DNA of 64,000 nucleotides, from NCBI RefSeq assembly GCF_021134715.1, contig NC_060022.1, positions 3,477,001 through 3,541,000 of the forward strand, read 5' to 3'. Below are positions 1-12,002 of the stretch, piece by piece. How positions within the stretch are numbered: the first letter of the stretch is position 1; each line of letters starts with the position of its first letter. Source of the stretch: Daphnia pulex. Its lineage: Eukaryota > Arthropoda > Branchiopoda > Diplostraca > Daphniidae. A program made the translations under genes and the position numbers. The notes below the pieces were generated by a model, which saw only the letters and a list, made by a program, of their open reading frames with translations, was not told the DNA's origin and ran no database searches.

Positions 1-588
1 TCACAACGACGCGGGCGGAAAGTGCGTAGAGTCACAGGGTGTGACGGTCGACAAAGTTTTGGCCAGCTCTAAAACGGAATACATCCATGTCATCCTACAT
101 CTATCTATTGCTATTTACAGGGAATTCAATGGAATGAAATCCATTTACTGGTGGTGGTGGGGCTGCGACGTCCAACTTGCTACTCTGTGAGCCCTGGTGC
201 ACACAGGGTCCACTACACACTGGCGCTTATACCTATCTATAATGTAAGGGCTTACATCCACCTGGGAGTACGTGGATAGCTGATGATGAAACTATAGACC
301 GGCGTCAGTTGGATAGAACGGAGACAAAAGTTGGGAGAAACAAATTTTTAAAAAGCCCACGTCTCTTGTCTTTTGCTTTTGTGAATGTTGAATTTCCGGG
401 CGGAAGCCAAAGTTGAGAGACTTTGATCGAGAAACGACTTATATGTATAACTATGCATAAACAATCAATCGAACCAATCTGTATCTCTATTTCTTGACGG
501 AAATGGAAGAATTCGCTTCGGTGGAAAATCTGAAATTCTAATAACTAGCCAATGTTTTATTCAAAATTTCTTCTAATTATTCCGACAG
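1..588. other. Upstream/intron sequence of dpr-A, no gene seen
   Basis: I see no convincing coding exon. The downstream Dpr-type exon begins in phase 1 after an acceptor at 587-588, so this stretch is probably intron. The signal-peptide exon should lie further upstream, outside the window. Confidence 0.5.
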
Positions 589-3500
589 TTGCCGGGAGAG
601 AGAGCCAACAGCATTCGGCCGAGGGCAAATGTTGGCAGAAGGACGTCCTCAATCTGGATGCCGAGTGGACGAGCGTGCGGGTGAATAACGGCCAGCAGCA
701 TCAGCATCAGCAGCACCACCAGCATCACCATCGCCGCCATCAATATCTACCCGAGCTGGAACCTATGCGGACCGAGATGAGACCGCCGTACGGAATCCAG
801 TCACCCAATCATCACGTCACCGTCCGGATGACGATTCCGCACGGGGGTGTGGCTCACCTGCCCTGCCCGGTGCGACAACTTGGCAACAAAACGGCAAGTT
901 AATCATTCGACAATTAATTGATCAACCGACGGATTGATGGCGACTCTTATTTCTATAAGTTTTCAAAGGGGGAAGAAAAGAGCTCAGGGGAGAGTCCTGA
1001 TGACAGTTGGGAGTTGTTGGGAGTTGTGGGGGTTTCTTTTCGTGTCACGCTGACAAATCGCCCGCGCTTTGGGCTTCCATGTCCGGGAAAAGGGATCGAA
1101 GCGCCAGCAGCTCGTAGACAAAGAGCCTCATCAACGAGGGCCCATGTCATCCGTTTAGTTGGAAACAGTTGTGATGAGTACATGAGGGAATTCTCCAAAA
1201 CTTATTGCCGAACGCGTCGCCCCCTTGTCCCTTTCCTCTCCTGTCTCGCGGGCAATAACTCGGCGCCGCTGACTGTTCGTTTCTCAGTTCCTTTTAGATA
1301 AAGAAAAAGCAGGAAGAAACTTATACGACTCTCATCCATATTTTGACATCCGTGTTTTTGTCTTGTTGTTTGGCAACTCCGTTTCCTGATGCAACTTTTC
1401 TATTTGTTTGTTTTGTTTTCTTCCTGCTCTGCCGCCGTGACTATGGCGTCGATTTGTGCGACACGCCAATTACGTAATCCCGAATTCTCGCTCGTTGAAC
1501 CCTCCTCCTCCTCCCAGACGGCACGTGCTCGAGTGCATATCCTCTTTCTCCTCTCTCGTCGTCCTCGGGAGTCTAAACCGCGAATTTACACGATGGTGTT
1601 TTCTCTTTGACATTTTATTATCGTCTCTCTCTCTTGTTAGCTTATATTTCTTTTTACCCCCCCCCCCCCCCTCTTTGCCGAACGACTATTGTGTGTGTAC
1701 ACTGTCTGGGCGTCTGCCATCTATAGTATAGCGCTATATAGACGTATATATAGTACGTGTGTGCCTGTGTGGGTGGTTGCACTCACACAAAAGAGATATC
1801 GTTAAGGACTCGCACCTTGTACATGTGCAGACACTCTGATGGTCGTCGGTGCCGTAACATTAGATCATCCGTGACTGCAGGCAGTTATAGATAGACGGGA
1901 TAGATGGGGGCCGTAAATTTGCTCATCTAGTATGGGCTGCTGCTGCTGCCGGGGGGTCTTTGTGTTGTGTATACCCTAGCAACGCGTCATCTAATAGACA
2001 CAGTACTAAACACACCTGGGAAAACGATGCAAGCGTCCAATAGAATAAAAGCTATGGAAAATTCACGTTAATCCAATTGATTCCGGATCCTTATTTTCTT
2101 TTTTTTATTCCGCCGACCGGAAATTCGCAGGTTTCTTGGGTCAAGTACTCGGAAGACAGTGTCCAATTGCTGACGGTGGGCAACGGGACATATTCCAACG
2201 ACAATCGGTTGGCAATCGCGTGGCGCTACCCCGGCAACTGGACACTGCAGATCTCATCCGTCGAGCTCCAGGACACCGGCTGTTACCAGTGTCAAGTAGA
2301 TCTATTGCATATTGATTTCTTCTTTTTCTTCTCTTTTTTTAAGCTAATACTATATTACGCAATGATTATTCAATTGAACAACACATCCTTCCGGCCCCGC
2401 TCTTAGGTCAACACGCATCCGCCCATCGGTCTTTTCGTCTATCTGCACATCCGAGGTGAGTGAATGGAAATCATTTGAACCTAAAAGATGAGCGGCCTCG
2501 TTTGTTTTTTGGTGTCACAGCAGTTGGGCGGCAATCCAAACTATGGCCGGTTATTGATTCCTATACACACGATTGTTGCAAACGTCTTTCGCTCCCGCGT
2601 GAGTGCTGGCGGCCAGAGACCATCAGTGCCCAGTTTGAGAGAGTTGTTTTCGCTCTATTTATCTTGACATCCGTTTTTCGGGTCTCTACCTTAGATACAT
2701 ACATATAGACTTAGTGGCTCTCCACCACCGTAATTCCGGTCGCATAAGAAACTTGATGCTGCCGGTCCCACCCACAGTTTCTCAGAGTCACGACAAAGTT
2801 CCGCCGCCAGCGCCACCGGAATAAAAAAGGAAAAAATTCTCCCTGTACGCCACTCGGGCACGGCTTTGGCGTCTATATAACAGCCGTACACTCCAGACTG
2901 CTGCTGCTGTGACTCTCCTCTCGCCCCGAAAACTTTGCAGCACAACTTTTCGTCTTGTGTGGTAGTCAAGGACCACCAATGGCGCTCCTCGTGAATTGGG
3001 TCTAGGCAGATTACACACACAACTGATGTCTCCCTCTAGAAACAGGCCGAGACGCATCGCTTTTGTTTACACACTCTCTATGATAGACAGCGGATGTCAT
3101 ATTTGCTTTCCTCGTTCACTATAACTCGCCGCGGTGGCTGGCGGAAACATGTGCGAACGTTGCGTGAGTGTTATTGCATGGTGCTAGTCAAATTCGCCAT
3201 TCTTCTTCCCCTTCGTCATCCTCTTACGTTTCGACTGCCAGTCTCGTCCTTTCGCCTCTTTTTATGTTTTTTAAAACACAAATAAGTTTGTCGTTCGACT
3301 ATACCCAGGGTTGAAGAGCCTGTGTGTCTTGGATTGCTTGGCTGCTGAAGATATTATGTAGTGGTAGAATATCCCTGCGGAGGAAAGGCGAGTGTACATA
3401 AGAGCCCCGAGTCTATATATGGGATAGATCACAAAAGGGCTGGATCTAACACGGTTGGCTCTTGGCTGGAAGGCGGAAGAGCTTCGCCACAAAACCAGAG

Positions 3501-5656
3501 AGCCCTTAAATCCTCCTCCTACCACCCATCTCACATAATACATGTGTACGGCGCAGATACACAGCTGTATGCTCTAGAGTGAGAGAGCCACCCCCTCTTC
3601 CCAAAACCCGGCGGTTTCCCTGGAAATGCGGGAATTGAGTGCAGACGATCTTATGAATACTCAAACAACATGAAAAACTAATAACGATGCAGCTTCATTC
3701 GAAATAAAAGGCGGCAGCATCGCCCAGCTAAAAAAATGAAAACGAAAATTTTAATAGCTCAGCAGCTACTGAGACTTCAAAGAAGCTTTCAAAATAGAAC
3801 GTACGTACAGACGTGATCTATCCAATGATTCAACTATCGAATTATTACGTTTTTTATTTCTTCTTATTTTTTAATTTCGTTTACAATCAAAGAGTAGACA
3901 GACAGACAGACAGAGATGCTGGTAACTTTGCTTATATTCTCATTCAACTTGATATTATTTTATAAGTAGCGCACTAGTGAGGGGGCAGCGCTCATTGGCG
4001 ATTATTTATGGATTTCGCTTGTTATTATCCAGCTCGACCTTGGGGGGGAGGTCAGCGAAGAGCCGGAATCGAGTAATAGGATTATCCCCTCTTGTTACGT
4101 ATTCGAACTGCGGGTCTATTGAAAGAGCATTGGAGATGCCAGCGAGAGCTATCGGGATATAAGGATCGTAGACACGCTGATTGCTCTAAGCCCCCCAGCA
4201 GCAGCAGCTATATACATGTATAGAGATCGGAGTCGAGTGCCGAGTCCCTCACCAGAGTCCCAAAAGAGATCTGCAATGCACTATGGCATACCATATACTG
4301 CGTATGTACGCGGGTTTGAATATGAATTTCTTTTTTCTCTCTGGCGGGACAAAATTCAAATCAAAATGCAATTGAAAGGAATTCCAAGGAGCCCTCTCTC
4401 TCTCAATGCTGCTGACCTATATATCTAGTCAGTTGAACTCTGCGCCATCCAAGTGTAACCTTTGCATGAAATCCTCCCCCTCCAAAAAAAATATCCAACG
4501 ACGAAATGGAAAGTTTCCCATTTTGATTTATTTTTTCGATTACACCAACACTTTTCCGCCTGTGTTTGACATCGCCATCCGAATGTCTCGAAAAAGTCAA
4601 AGAAAAAAAAATGGAAGCTTATTAGACACAGTCGGGTGTAGTGTATAGCCTTCGCAACTTAAATGGCGTCGTGCTGATATTGATTAAATTATACCTTGCG
4701 GATGTGTGTGTGTGAAGAAGCCAGCGGCGTCAATAAATTCTAAAGGATATTTTGCAGCTATAATACGTGAAAATGGGTTGACAGCCCTGGCTCATCCTAT
4801 AGAAAGATGTTGAAATGCTGATCCGGCAGAGTGCATTCCATCCATCATATTTCTCTGATATTGTGTGTTGTCATAAAAATTGCGCGGACCCCCTTTTTTC
4901 TTTTGCTTTGGGGCTGGTATTATTATGTATAGCTGGCGGCTAATATGTTTTCCGTGTACTATCTGCAGGTCCGGCCGTGGCGATTGTCGACGAAAGAAAC
5001 GTGTCCGTGCGGGAAGCCGTTTTCAAAAGCGGAGCTCTGGTGCGGCTGGTCTGTCAGGTCCGTCAGGCCGACAGGGACAATTTTTCACTTCACTGGAAAG
5101 TCGGCCAGGCTATTCTCAATCACGATACACTGAGAGGCGGTGTCAGGTATACATAATCATTGCCATAGACTTGCACTTTTATAATATTTTCCTCTGCTGG
5201 GTCGTGCGATGTTGATTCAATTTCACCTTTTTTTCGCCCCCCCGTTTTGATGATGAATCGACGCAACTTGACGCAGCGTCAAGACGGAACGAAAAGGTCG
5301 GGACGCCGTCAGCTGGCTCCTCATGGCCCGGGCGAGTTCACGCGATTCGGGAATCTACACCTGTTCAGTAGACAACCGATCCGAGGCCGTCGTTTCCGTT
5401 CACGTCATACAAGGTGAGAAATAATAATAAGAATAGTCAAAATTCAAACCTTATTTATTAGACCTTTAATCAAAAAATGTGATACGGTTTCAAAAGAATC
5501 ATTTCGTACCAATTGAAATTCAATTCCTTTTTTTCCTGCCGTGTTTGACGATCAGGTGAACAACAGGCGGCCGTTCAAGAGCTGACGGGAGTGGCAGTCC
5601 GGCACTGCAGCATTTGGATCCTTCTCTTGGTGATTGGTCATGCGATACTCTATTGA
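589..5656 (+). CDS. Dpr-type two-Ig cell-surface protein (dpr-A), 5' partial
   Basis: Neuronal Dpr proteins are membrane-anchored two-Ig receptors that bind DIP partners in arthropod synaptic matching; that role is family knowledge. Exons read in frame: 589-893, 2131-2295, 2407-2455, 4969-5146, 5277-5413, 5556-5656. Ig1 shows the first cysteine (HLPCPV), the tryptophan of VSWVKYSED, LLTVG and DTGCYQCQ. Ig2 shows VRLVCQV, HWKVG and DSGIYTCSV. The C-terminus is a hydrophobic tail (WILLLVIGHAILY) ending at the stop, as expected for a GPI signal or short membrane anchor. The N-terminal exon is His/Gln-rich. The first intron uses a GC donor (GCAAGT at 894). An ATG at 552 is in frame, but the matching phase-1 intron in dpr-B argues for a missing upstream signal exon. 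Introns 894-2130 and 2456-4968 hold no recognised gene. A poly(A) signal AATAAA lies at 5810. Which of the many Dpr paralogues this is cannot be told. Confidence 0.85.
1657..1671. repeat. Poly-C homopolymer (15 C)
   Basis: An uninterrupted C run in the first visible intron of dpr-A. It is prone to length error in assembly. Confidence 0.9.
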
Positions 5657-8600
5657 AAAGAATCGTTTCATCCATCTCAATTGCTTTTGCGTTCTTATTT
5701 GAGTTCCCCTCGGTTATTCCACTCTATATTATATCGTACTACCTATTTTATGTACATACAAAAAGGCGATAAAAATTCTATAGTCCTCGTCGTATATAAC
5801 AAAACAGAAAATAAATTAAACGAGAAAAAAAGAAAAGAAAAGAAATTCTGTTTTGCCCCCCATATCTCTTCCCTCATTGTGTACTACTTTAACGGTTCTG
5901 TCTGCGACGCTATGCCGTCCTTGTCCCGTCGTAAATCCATGGGTCTGGCGTGTGGTCATATTGAACCAATAAAAAAACGATAAAACTTTTGATTTTGCCA
6001 GCGTCATTTTGTTGTATTCTGTTTTGTTTTGAAATAAAATATCTGGTTCATTTCTCATTTATACATGCCGGGTTCCAAAACAAAACACACACAGCCCCCC
6101 CTCAAAACAAAAACCAAGTGATTGTTAAATCGATATATACTTACTAGCTTCTATATATATTTTAAAAAGAAAGGATTGGATATCCAAAAACTATTAAAAA
6201 CAGGATGCCGTTAATTGAGTTAGCAATAGAAACGGTGAACGAAATTGGGCGATTACTCGGAAATAGACGCGAGAGAGTCGATCACACGCATGAAATTCTC
6301 GTTACTGTGCGAGATACACATTCCGTCGTTGAAGCTTGAAGCCATTGTACTACACCAAGGACCACCCACGTCCGTCTATATCGACTCGATTCCAACTGCT
6401 GTGACTTGCCAAGCAACGGAGAGAAATTAAACTGATGGATCGGAAACTGCACAACAAAATACAGTTTAACCTTCGTTTTTATTCTTGGAAAATTGGAGAA
6501 TATGAAAGAACCTCGAGTACTACTATACGGGAGATGACTGGCAGAAGATGAATGGGATGCCCATTCATTGGTGGCGGGTTCAAGTGGTCACTGTGTGACT
6601 ATACGCCAGCCATTTGTATTGTGCGATAAGGAAAATGTAGCGTGCCAACAACTAGAGAGCCCCCGATGGCCGGCGGAGAGCCGACAGCTGATGTATGTTC
6701 ATTTTACGTGAACTTATCCATTACCTATTGTACATCAGTGGGCTCCGTATGCAGCCCAATGTCCACACAACACTGCTGTGCATATACAGTCCGCTCTAAA
6801 GCTATATAGACTCTTTAGCATGCTCTTATAAGCTGTTTTCTTTGCGAAATACAATAGACTGGTAGGAGAGAGAGGGCTGTATGTATAAACTGCTAGACCA
6901 ATATACCCCCAGTGCAGCACAGAAGCCTTGGCGTGCTGACGGAAAGGAGCGCGCTCGGATATATCTAACGTTCAAAAATAAGGAATGTCTAAACTTCACT
7001 TTGACGGCGCAGCAATCGATCCAGCAGCGGGCGAGCAGAGTCAACAGCACAAACTGAGCCTATATACTATCGCCGAGTTGTGCTGAACGAGCGGAGCGCA
7101 TTATATTTAATATATTTTTTTTACGTTTTATTTTTGCCTTTATAGAGTTCGCATAGTTTCTTATTCATCGTTTTATATTAGAACATGCTGGACTGCTGGT
7201 TGCCGGTGCAGATGCGAAAAAAAACAAACTTGGGCGGCGGCTAAAATCGAGACTTATCCAATTATAAACGTAATCAAACCTAACCAACCTATTTCGTTCT
7301 TCTTTTATACCATGTACCACATCTATGTACTTTTTTTTATTTTATTTCATTTTATAGACGAAACGGGCGAATCAAGAGTTGAACAATGCACCCCTGGCAA
7401 CAACTTTTTAAGTGTGGTTCACTGCACCTTTTCCTCACATCTGAATTTCTTGATTTTTACTTTTTTTCTTCTTCTTTTATTATAAAAAAAAGGAAAAATT
7501 TAATATTTTTTAAATAACATGAACCCCCCCCCCATCGTTATAGGAATAAACCTCAGCGTGCGTATATAGGCCAGCGGCAAAAAAGCGATTTTCACAGAAA
7601 GGAACAACGAAACGAATATTGAGCCCAAAATACTAAACATATAGTACCGTATTATACGTTCACAAAAAGCTGTGGATAATAGTGTACATGAATAATATAT
7701 TTCAAAATCATCGACTATTTCTTACATGTATAGGCCTACCTATTTAACTGTTATCGGCTCGTCATACCGACGTCAGTCGTTGGGCTGTTGACGTTCAAGC
7801 TCAATATCTCAAACCACCACGAGTGCGATCGATTTGACAGCAACTCCAATGACTTGAATCCCGTGCAATGACGGATCGAAATGTCGTTTACGTCAAACGG
7901 ATTTTAATGGCAGCTCGACGCTTCCATTCGTTTATCCATTTCTTTTAATTGGGCGTTTGCGTTACATTCCATTTTCTCATATATCAACTGTCCAGAAGCC
8001 GAAACTCAGTTGTTAGCCGGAAAACGCTCATCCGTGTACAACAGAAACGCAGAAAGATGGAGGTACATATAATTAGAGCGACGACTATATCAATTGATGA
8101 AAGACGCCGGAGAAAATAAAAAAAGAAAAGTTCAAAGTTTATTTTTACTTTTATGAAATGATCACGAAAAGTCCGGAAAAGTCTTGGAGATCATAGTAGA
8201 CGAACGACAGACACACACACATACACCTACAAAAGGCTCTTTCTTAATACTTTTTTTCCCCTGCTGTTGGTATTATCTGACAAAAGTTTAGTGACTCTTC
8301 TGCCGGCCAAACGCATCAAAACTTAAACAAAAAAATTAGTAAAAAATAATTGAGGGAAAAAAATCAACTAATGATCGGCTTGACATCATACAATAGACCT
8401 GCAAAGCCTCGAGGAGAAAAAGTCTTGATATAGACGACATCTCTGGAAAGTGACGGAAAGTTTCATCGATGGAACACATGCCCCATCGTAAAATTAAAGA
8501 AAGTAACTCAATCAATAACACGTCGTAAGCAGTTTCAAAAATCGTTAAGTGCGATGAACCATTTCCCCATTTGCGTCATCCGCTCTACTTTTATTAGCTT

Positions 8601-8934
8601 AGCCTAGATAGGGGTTCATTTTACACTGCTCTGCTCAATATTTTACTTGCCTAAAAACGAGATTATGCCATCATGATAAACAATCATTGTTAAATGTTTG
8701 TTTTTTGTATAATCTAATGTTTCAAAATAACAAAATGACTTTGTTATCTTATTATTTTACATAAGAAAAAAAAACATAATTTAATATTCAACCAATTATT
8801 TATTGAATCGAGACACTGGAATTTTCAGAAGGAAGCGTATTGTAGTAAATGTACCAGCCCATATGTAAAAAAAGGGGGTCAAGAAAATGGGGATAACAAT
8901 AAGATCAGCGTATAACATTGGAGACGATCAAACC
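5657..8934. other. Intergenic, no gene recognised
   Basis: The first few hundred bases are the probable 3' UTR of dpr-A, with AATAAA at 5810 and 6033. The rest is AT-rich with short frames lacking splice or family support. A minus-strand AATAAA at 8799-8804 fits the 3' end of the Gly/Tyr-rich gene that follows. Confidence 0.6.
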
Positions 8935-9449
8935 TTAACCGTAATAACCATATCCACCATATCCACCATATCCACCATATCCACCATATCCCCCACGATG
9001 TCCCCCGCCTCCGTAGTAGCCTCCACGATGACCCCATCCACTGCGACGATGCTCGGCCGTTTCCAGATCAGTCAAAAGAGCAGCGTCTTCTTCAGCAGCA
9101 GCAGAACGACGCTTGCGGCCCCATCCTCCTCTATGATATCCACCCCAACCGCCGCCATACCCGCCGCGATATCCTCCGTGTCCGTATCCACCGTATCCAC
9201 CGTATCCGTGCCTGCGGTGTTCGGCGACGTCAAGATCGGCGGCGTCTTCGACGACCGTTTCACTTTGGTCGACAGCAGCGGCAAGTGCCATCAAACACGC
9301 TAACACAATCTATCGGATAGACAGCGAAGGAACATTCAGATGCAAGTACAGACAACGTTAAAATTTAAGTATAGTGTAGTATAATAGTGTTGGTTTAAAA
9401 ACAATTATTTTAAAAAGAGAAGAAATTCAAGTCTTACCACGATCTTCAT
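8935..9449 (-). CDS. Secreted Gly/Tyr-rich protein, two-unit precursor
   Basis: Two exons on the minus strand: 9438-9449 (four codons, MKIV) and 8935-9309, giving 128 aa. The start is chosen because splicing builds a clean signal peptide, MKIVIVLACLMALAAA. After it come an acidic stretch, AEHRRHG, a GGYGGYG-type Gly/Tyr domain, a basic RKRR site, a second acidic stretch, AEHRRSG and a second Gly/Tyr domain ending in repeated GGY units. The two halves look like an internal duplication split by a furin-like RKRR site. Such compositions occur in arthropod cuticle proteins and in Gly-rich antimicrobial peptides; I cannot decide between them. A TATA box lies about 70 bp upstream. The antisense frame over this gene is a shadow of the repeats. 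Confidence 0.85.
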
Positions 9450-9520
9450 GATGAATTCGAGTCTTGATGTGCTTCTTTCGATTACTGAAGAGTTGATGTC
9501 GAAAGCAGCTCGGTTTGCTT

Positions 9521-9529
9521 CCTTTTATA
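9521..9529 (-). promoter_or_regulatory. TATA box of the Gly/Tyr-rich gene
   Basis: On the minus strand this reads TATAAAAGG, about 72 bp upstream of the ATG at 9449. That spacing is right for a TATA-driven start with a short 5' UTR. Confidence 0.65.
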
Positions 9530-10511
9530 CCTGCCGCAACTATTGAGTCCGTCCTTCCTGTAAAGTGTAAACTGGTGTATTTTAAATTGCACCAGCTTAC
9601 GTAAACCGACAAGACCTTCAAAAATGAACTAGAGGACATCTGAAAAAAAAATACCCTTTTCCCTAAAATTGCGTTGTTCCCATCTCCCTTTTTTATTGGG
9701 ATTATATATATCTGCCGTAAACTAGTTATAGGAGCTTGGTGGTGATCAGCGCATTTAAAACTTGTTTTTGACATCTAACCAGGATACAGATCTGATGAAA
9801 AGGAATTTAAAACTGACTCACTACCTATAATCATTTTTTAAATAAATCATTATAGTACAATAATAATAGCACAATGATGAGTCAACATAATTTCACAGGG
9901 GGCGTATTAAAATAATTACTATTAGTTTAAATACTGTAACACTATTATGCTGTTATAACGATCAAGTTATATATCTTTTTCGCAACAAATTAAAACAGAG
10001 CCTCTCTATTGCTTACTATTGTTTCAATATCGTACGATAAAAAAATTAATAAGTAGATTAATAACTTCATGATTAACTGATTAATGCTTTGTCATCCTGA
10101 TGAATCTAATTTTTTTTTAAATTATTATTTCGAAATGACAAAGCAGTTTGTCCGTGAAAGAACTTGATTCGGATAAAGACCTTCTGGCCATCACACTTCA
10201 CGCATCACGGCGATGATGGTATACAATTGCCCCATGGCAAGTTGACAAAACCACACCTTTTCCTTAACAATGGTGTCTTGGTTTCTTCACTCACAATCGT
10301 TTTATTAGTTGCATTGCTCAACGATGTTTTCTTCGTCTAACTTTTCAGTTTTATTTATAATTCTCTGCAGATAAGATTGTCTCATTTTCTGTGCAAGCTC
10401 CCTCTTGACTAAACTTAAATTTTCCCGTTTAGTACAATTTTATTCAATTTTATGTTTCAATGCCGGAAAAGTCTTTCCGATAAAGTAAAATTTAAAAAAA
10501 ACAAATTGTCT
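9530..10511. other. Intergenic, AT-rich, nothing recognised
   Basis: Distal promoter of the Gly/Tyr gene and downstream flank of the carbonyl reductase gene. No frame has splice or family support. Confidence 0.6.
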
Positions 10512-11608
10512 TTAATATAAAGATGGAGTTGGTCCATTGACCCAATCAACAATTTGTTTGTCATGCCATACGTAAGAACCTTTTGGATTCATTACGTTAT
10601 TAGGAGGTAGCATTGCAAGCCAGGAAGCAGCAGCAGCACCTAGTAACATAAATGTCGTTAATCAAATATTCAGTTGACAGCCAGGCATTATTGTTTGCAA
10701 TTGGTAATTTACCTTCCTCAATTGTCAACACTCCTTTAAATGATGCCATTTTAGTTTTGACATAGCCTGGATGAACGTGGTTAGCGATAATATCTGGGCG
10801 CGGATCAGCATCAAAATCACGCTGCTGTATCCGCGTCATGGCACTGACAGCGATTTTAGATGCTACGTAGGAAACCCAGTTTTTCTTCGGCCATCCATAC
10901 TCTGGATGATCTCCTCTTTGTACGGATCTGTCAGAAGGCAAAACAAAAAAAAAGGGGGTTATTCCAAAATTTAATAATAATAATTGGTTATAATAATTAC
11001 TCGAGAAAATGATTCATGATTTGGATGAGTTCCTCGTACGAAAGGTCAGTAGATGAAAGTCTTGCTCTTAGCGTAATCGCCGGCTCATTTTGGCCCTCGA
11101 TCTGCATAAGGTGACCCATGCTACTAGATAAATTAACAACTCTTGCGTGAGGTCTCAAAATCGGGAAAAGGATGTCGCACGTGCGATACGTATTGAAGAA
11201 ATTGGTTTGCACAACGGAGCGTGCGCTCTCGGCGAACAATTCTCGCGAATCTTCGTCTTTGGAGACAATCAGCATGCCAGCATTGTTTACCAAGACATCC
11301 AAACCTCCGTATGTCGCCTGTAAGTAGTCCCTTAGCCTCAAAACACTGGCTTCATCATCGATATCTAATTGGTGGTACTTGGGTTGCAAGCCCAACTTCT
11401 CGAGTTCTTCCACAGCGGTCCGACCGCGATGCTCATCTCGAGAAGTCAGGTAAACAGACCCATCAAATGATTTGCAAAGTTCTTTGACAACTGCAAATCC
11501 AATGCCTTGATTCGCCCCAGAAATCTATTTCAATAAGAAATCAATGGAAGACAAATTGCGTTACCTTAATGCGTTTGAACTTACCACTGCAACTCTTGGC
11601 TTTGTCAT
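10512..11608 (-). CDS. CBR1: Carbonyl reductase [NADPH]-like short-chain dehydrogenase
   Basis: A cytosolic SDR that reduces carbonyl compounds with NADPH (family knowledge). Exons on minus: 11585-11608, 11001-11524, 10713-10927, 10512-10639, giving 296 aa, slightly longer than vertebrate CBR1. The cofactor motif SGANQGIG is at residues 10-17 (usually TGANQGIG). NNAG is at about 88-91, the catalytic serine in VVNLSSSMG, and YVASK at 203-207 supplies catalytic Tyr and Lys. HPGYVKTKM follows, the typical PG loop of CBR1-type enzymes. The first exon holds only eight codons (MTKPRVAV), followed directly by the glycine-rich turn. Nearest neighbour is SLC33A1 on the same strand, about 0.4 kb upstream; no functional link is evident. 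CBR1/sniffer-type is the best fit; the exact orthologue is uncertain. Confidence 0.92.
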
Positions 11609-12002
11609 ATTTCTTCCCACAAAAGAAAAACTTACTTGCGTATGAAAGTATCAGGAGAGGTAGACGCAATCGTGGTGTCAGCCACAGAATGCATAAGTTA
11701 CCTGAGATAGTTCCAAGTTCACCCTAAATTCCGCTATGAACGCCACCAGTTGGGAGTAAGGTGGCCCACGTATTCGTGGCACTGATATAACTGAACTTAG
11801 ATAAGCGCAAGAACGAGATAGTAGTCGAAGGTTAATCTATAACGATCGGACTTCAAAAATGGGAAGAAAATCAAACACCACAATTAAAGTAAAACATGTA
11901 TCTTAACACACCTGGTAATGTACGCATGCTTTAAATAAATTTTTCCATGATATTCCCGTTAACAAAAAGTATCCCAATAGGGGCTAATTAAACCTTTGCC
12001 TA
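11609..12002. other. Short intergenic gap between carbonyl reductase and SLC33A1
   Basis: Holds the carbonyl reductase promoter and the SLC33A1 3' flank. I see no specific element. Confidence 0.6.

Noticed and set aside
552-902. ATG at 552 as the start of dpr-A with MFYSKFLLII as signal peptide
   Set aside because: The stretch before 589 looks like a splice acceptor with a pyrimidine tract, and dpr-B has a phase-1 intron at the same place, so an upstream signal exon is more likely.
8887-9303. Plus-strand 138-aa Thr/Ser-rich frame
   Set aside because: It is the antisense shadow of the Gly/Tyr repeat gene, which has a signal peptide, splice sites and a TATA box.
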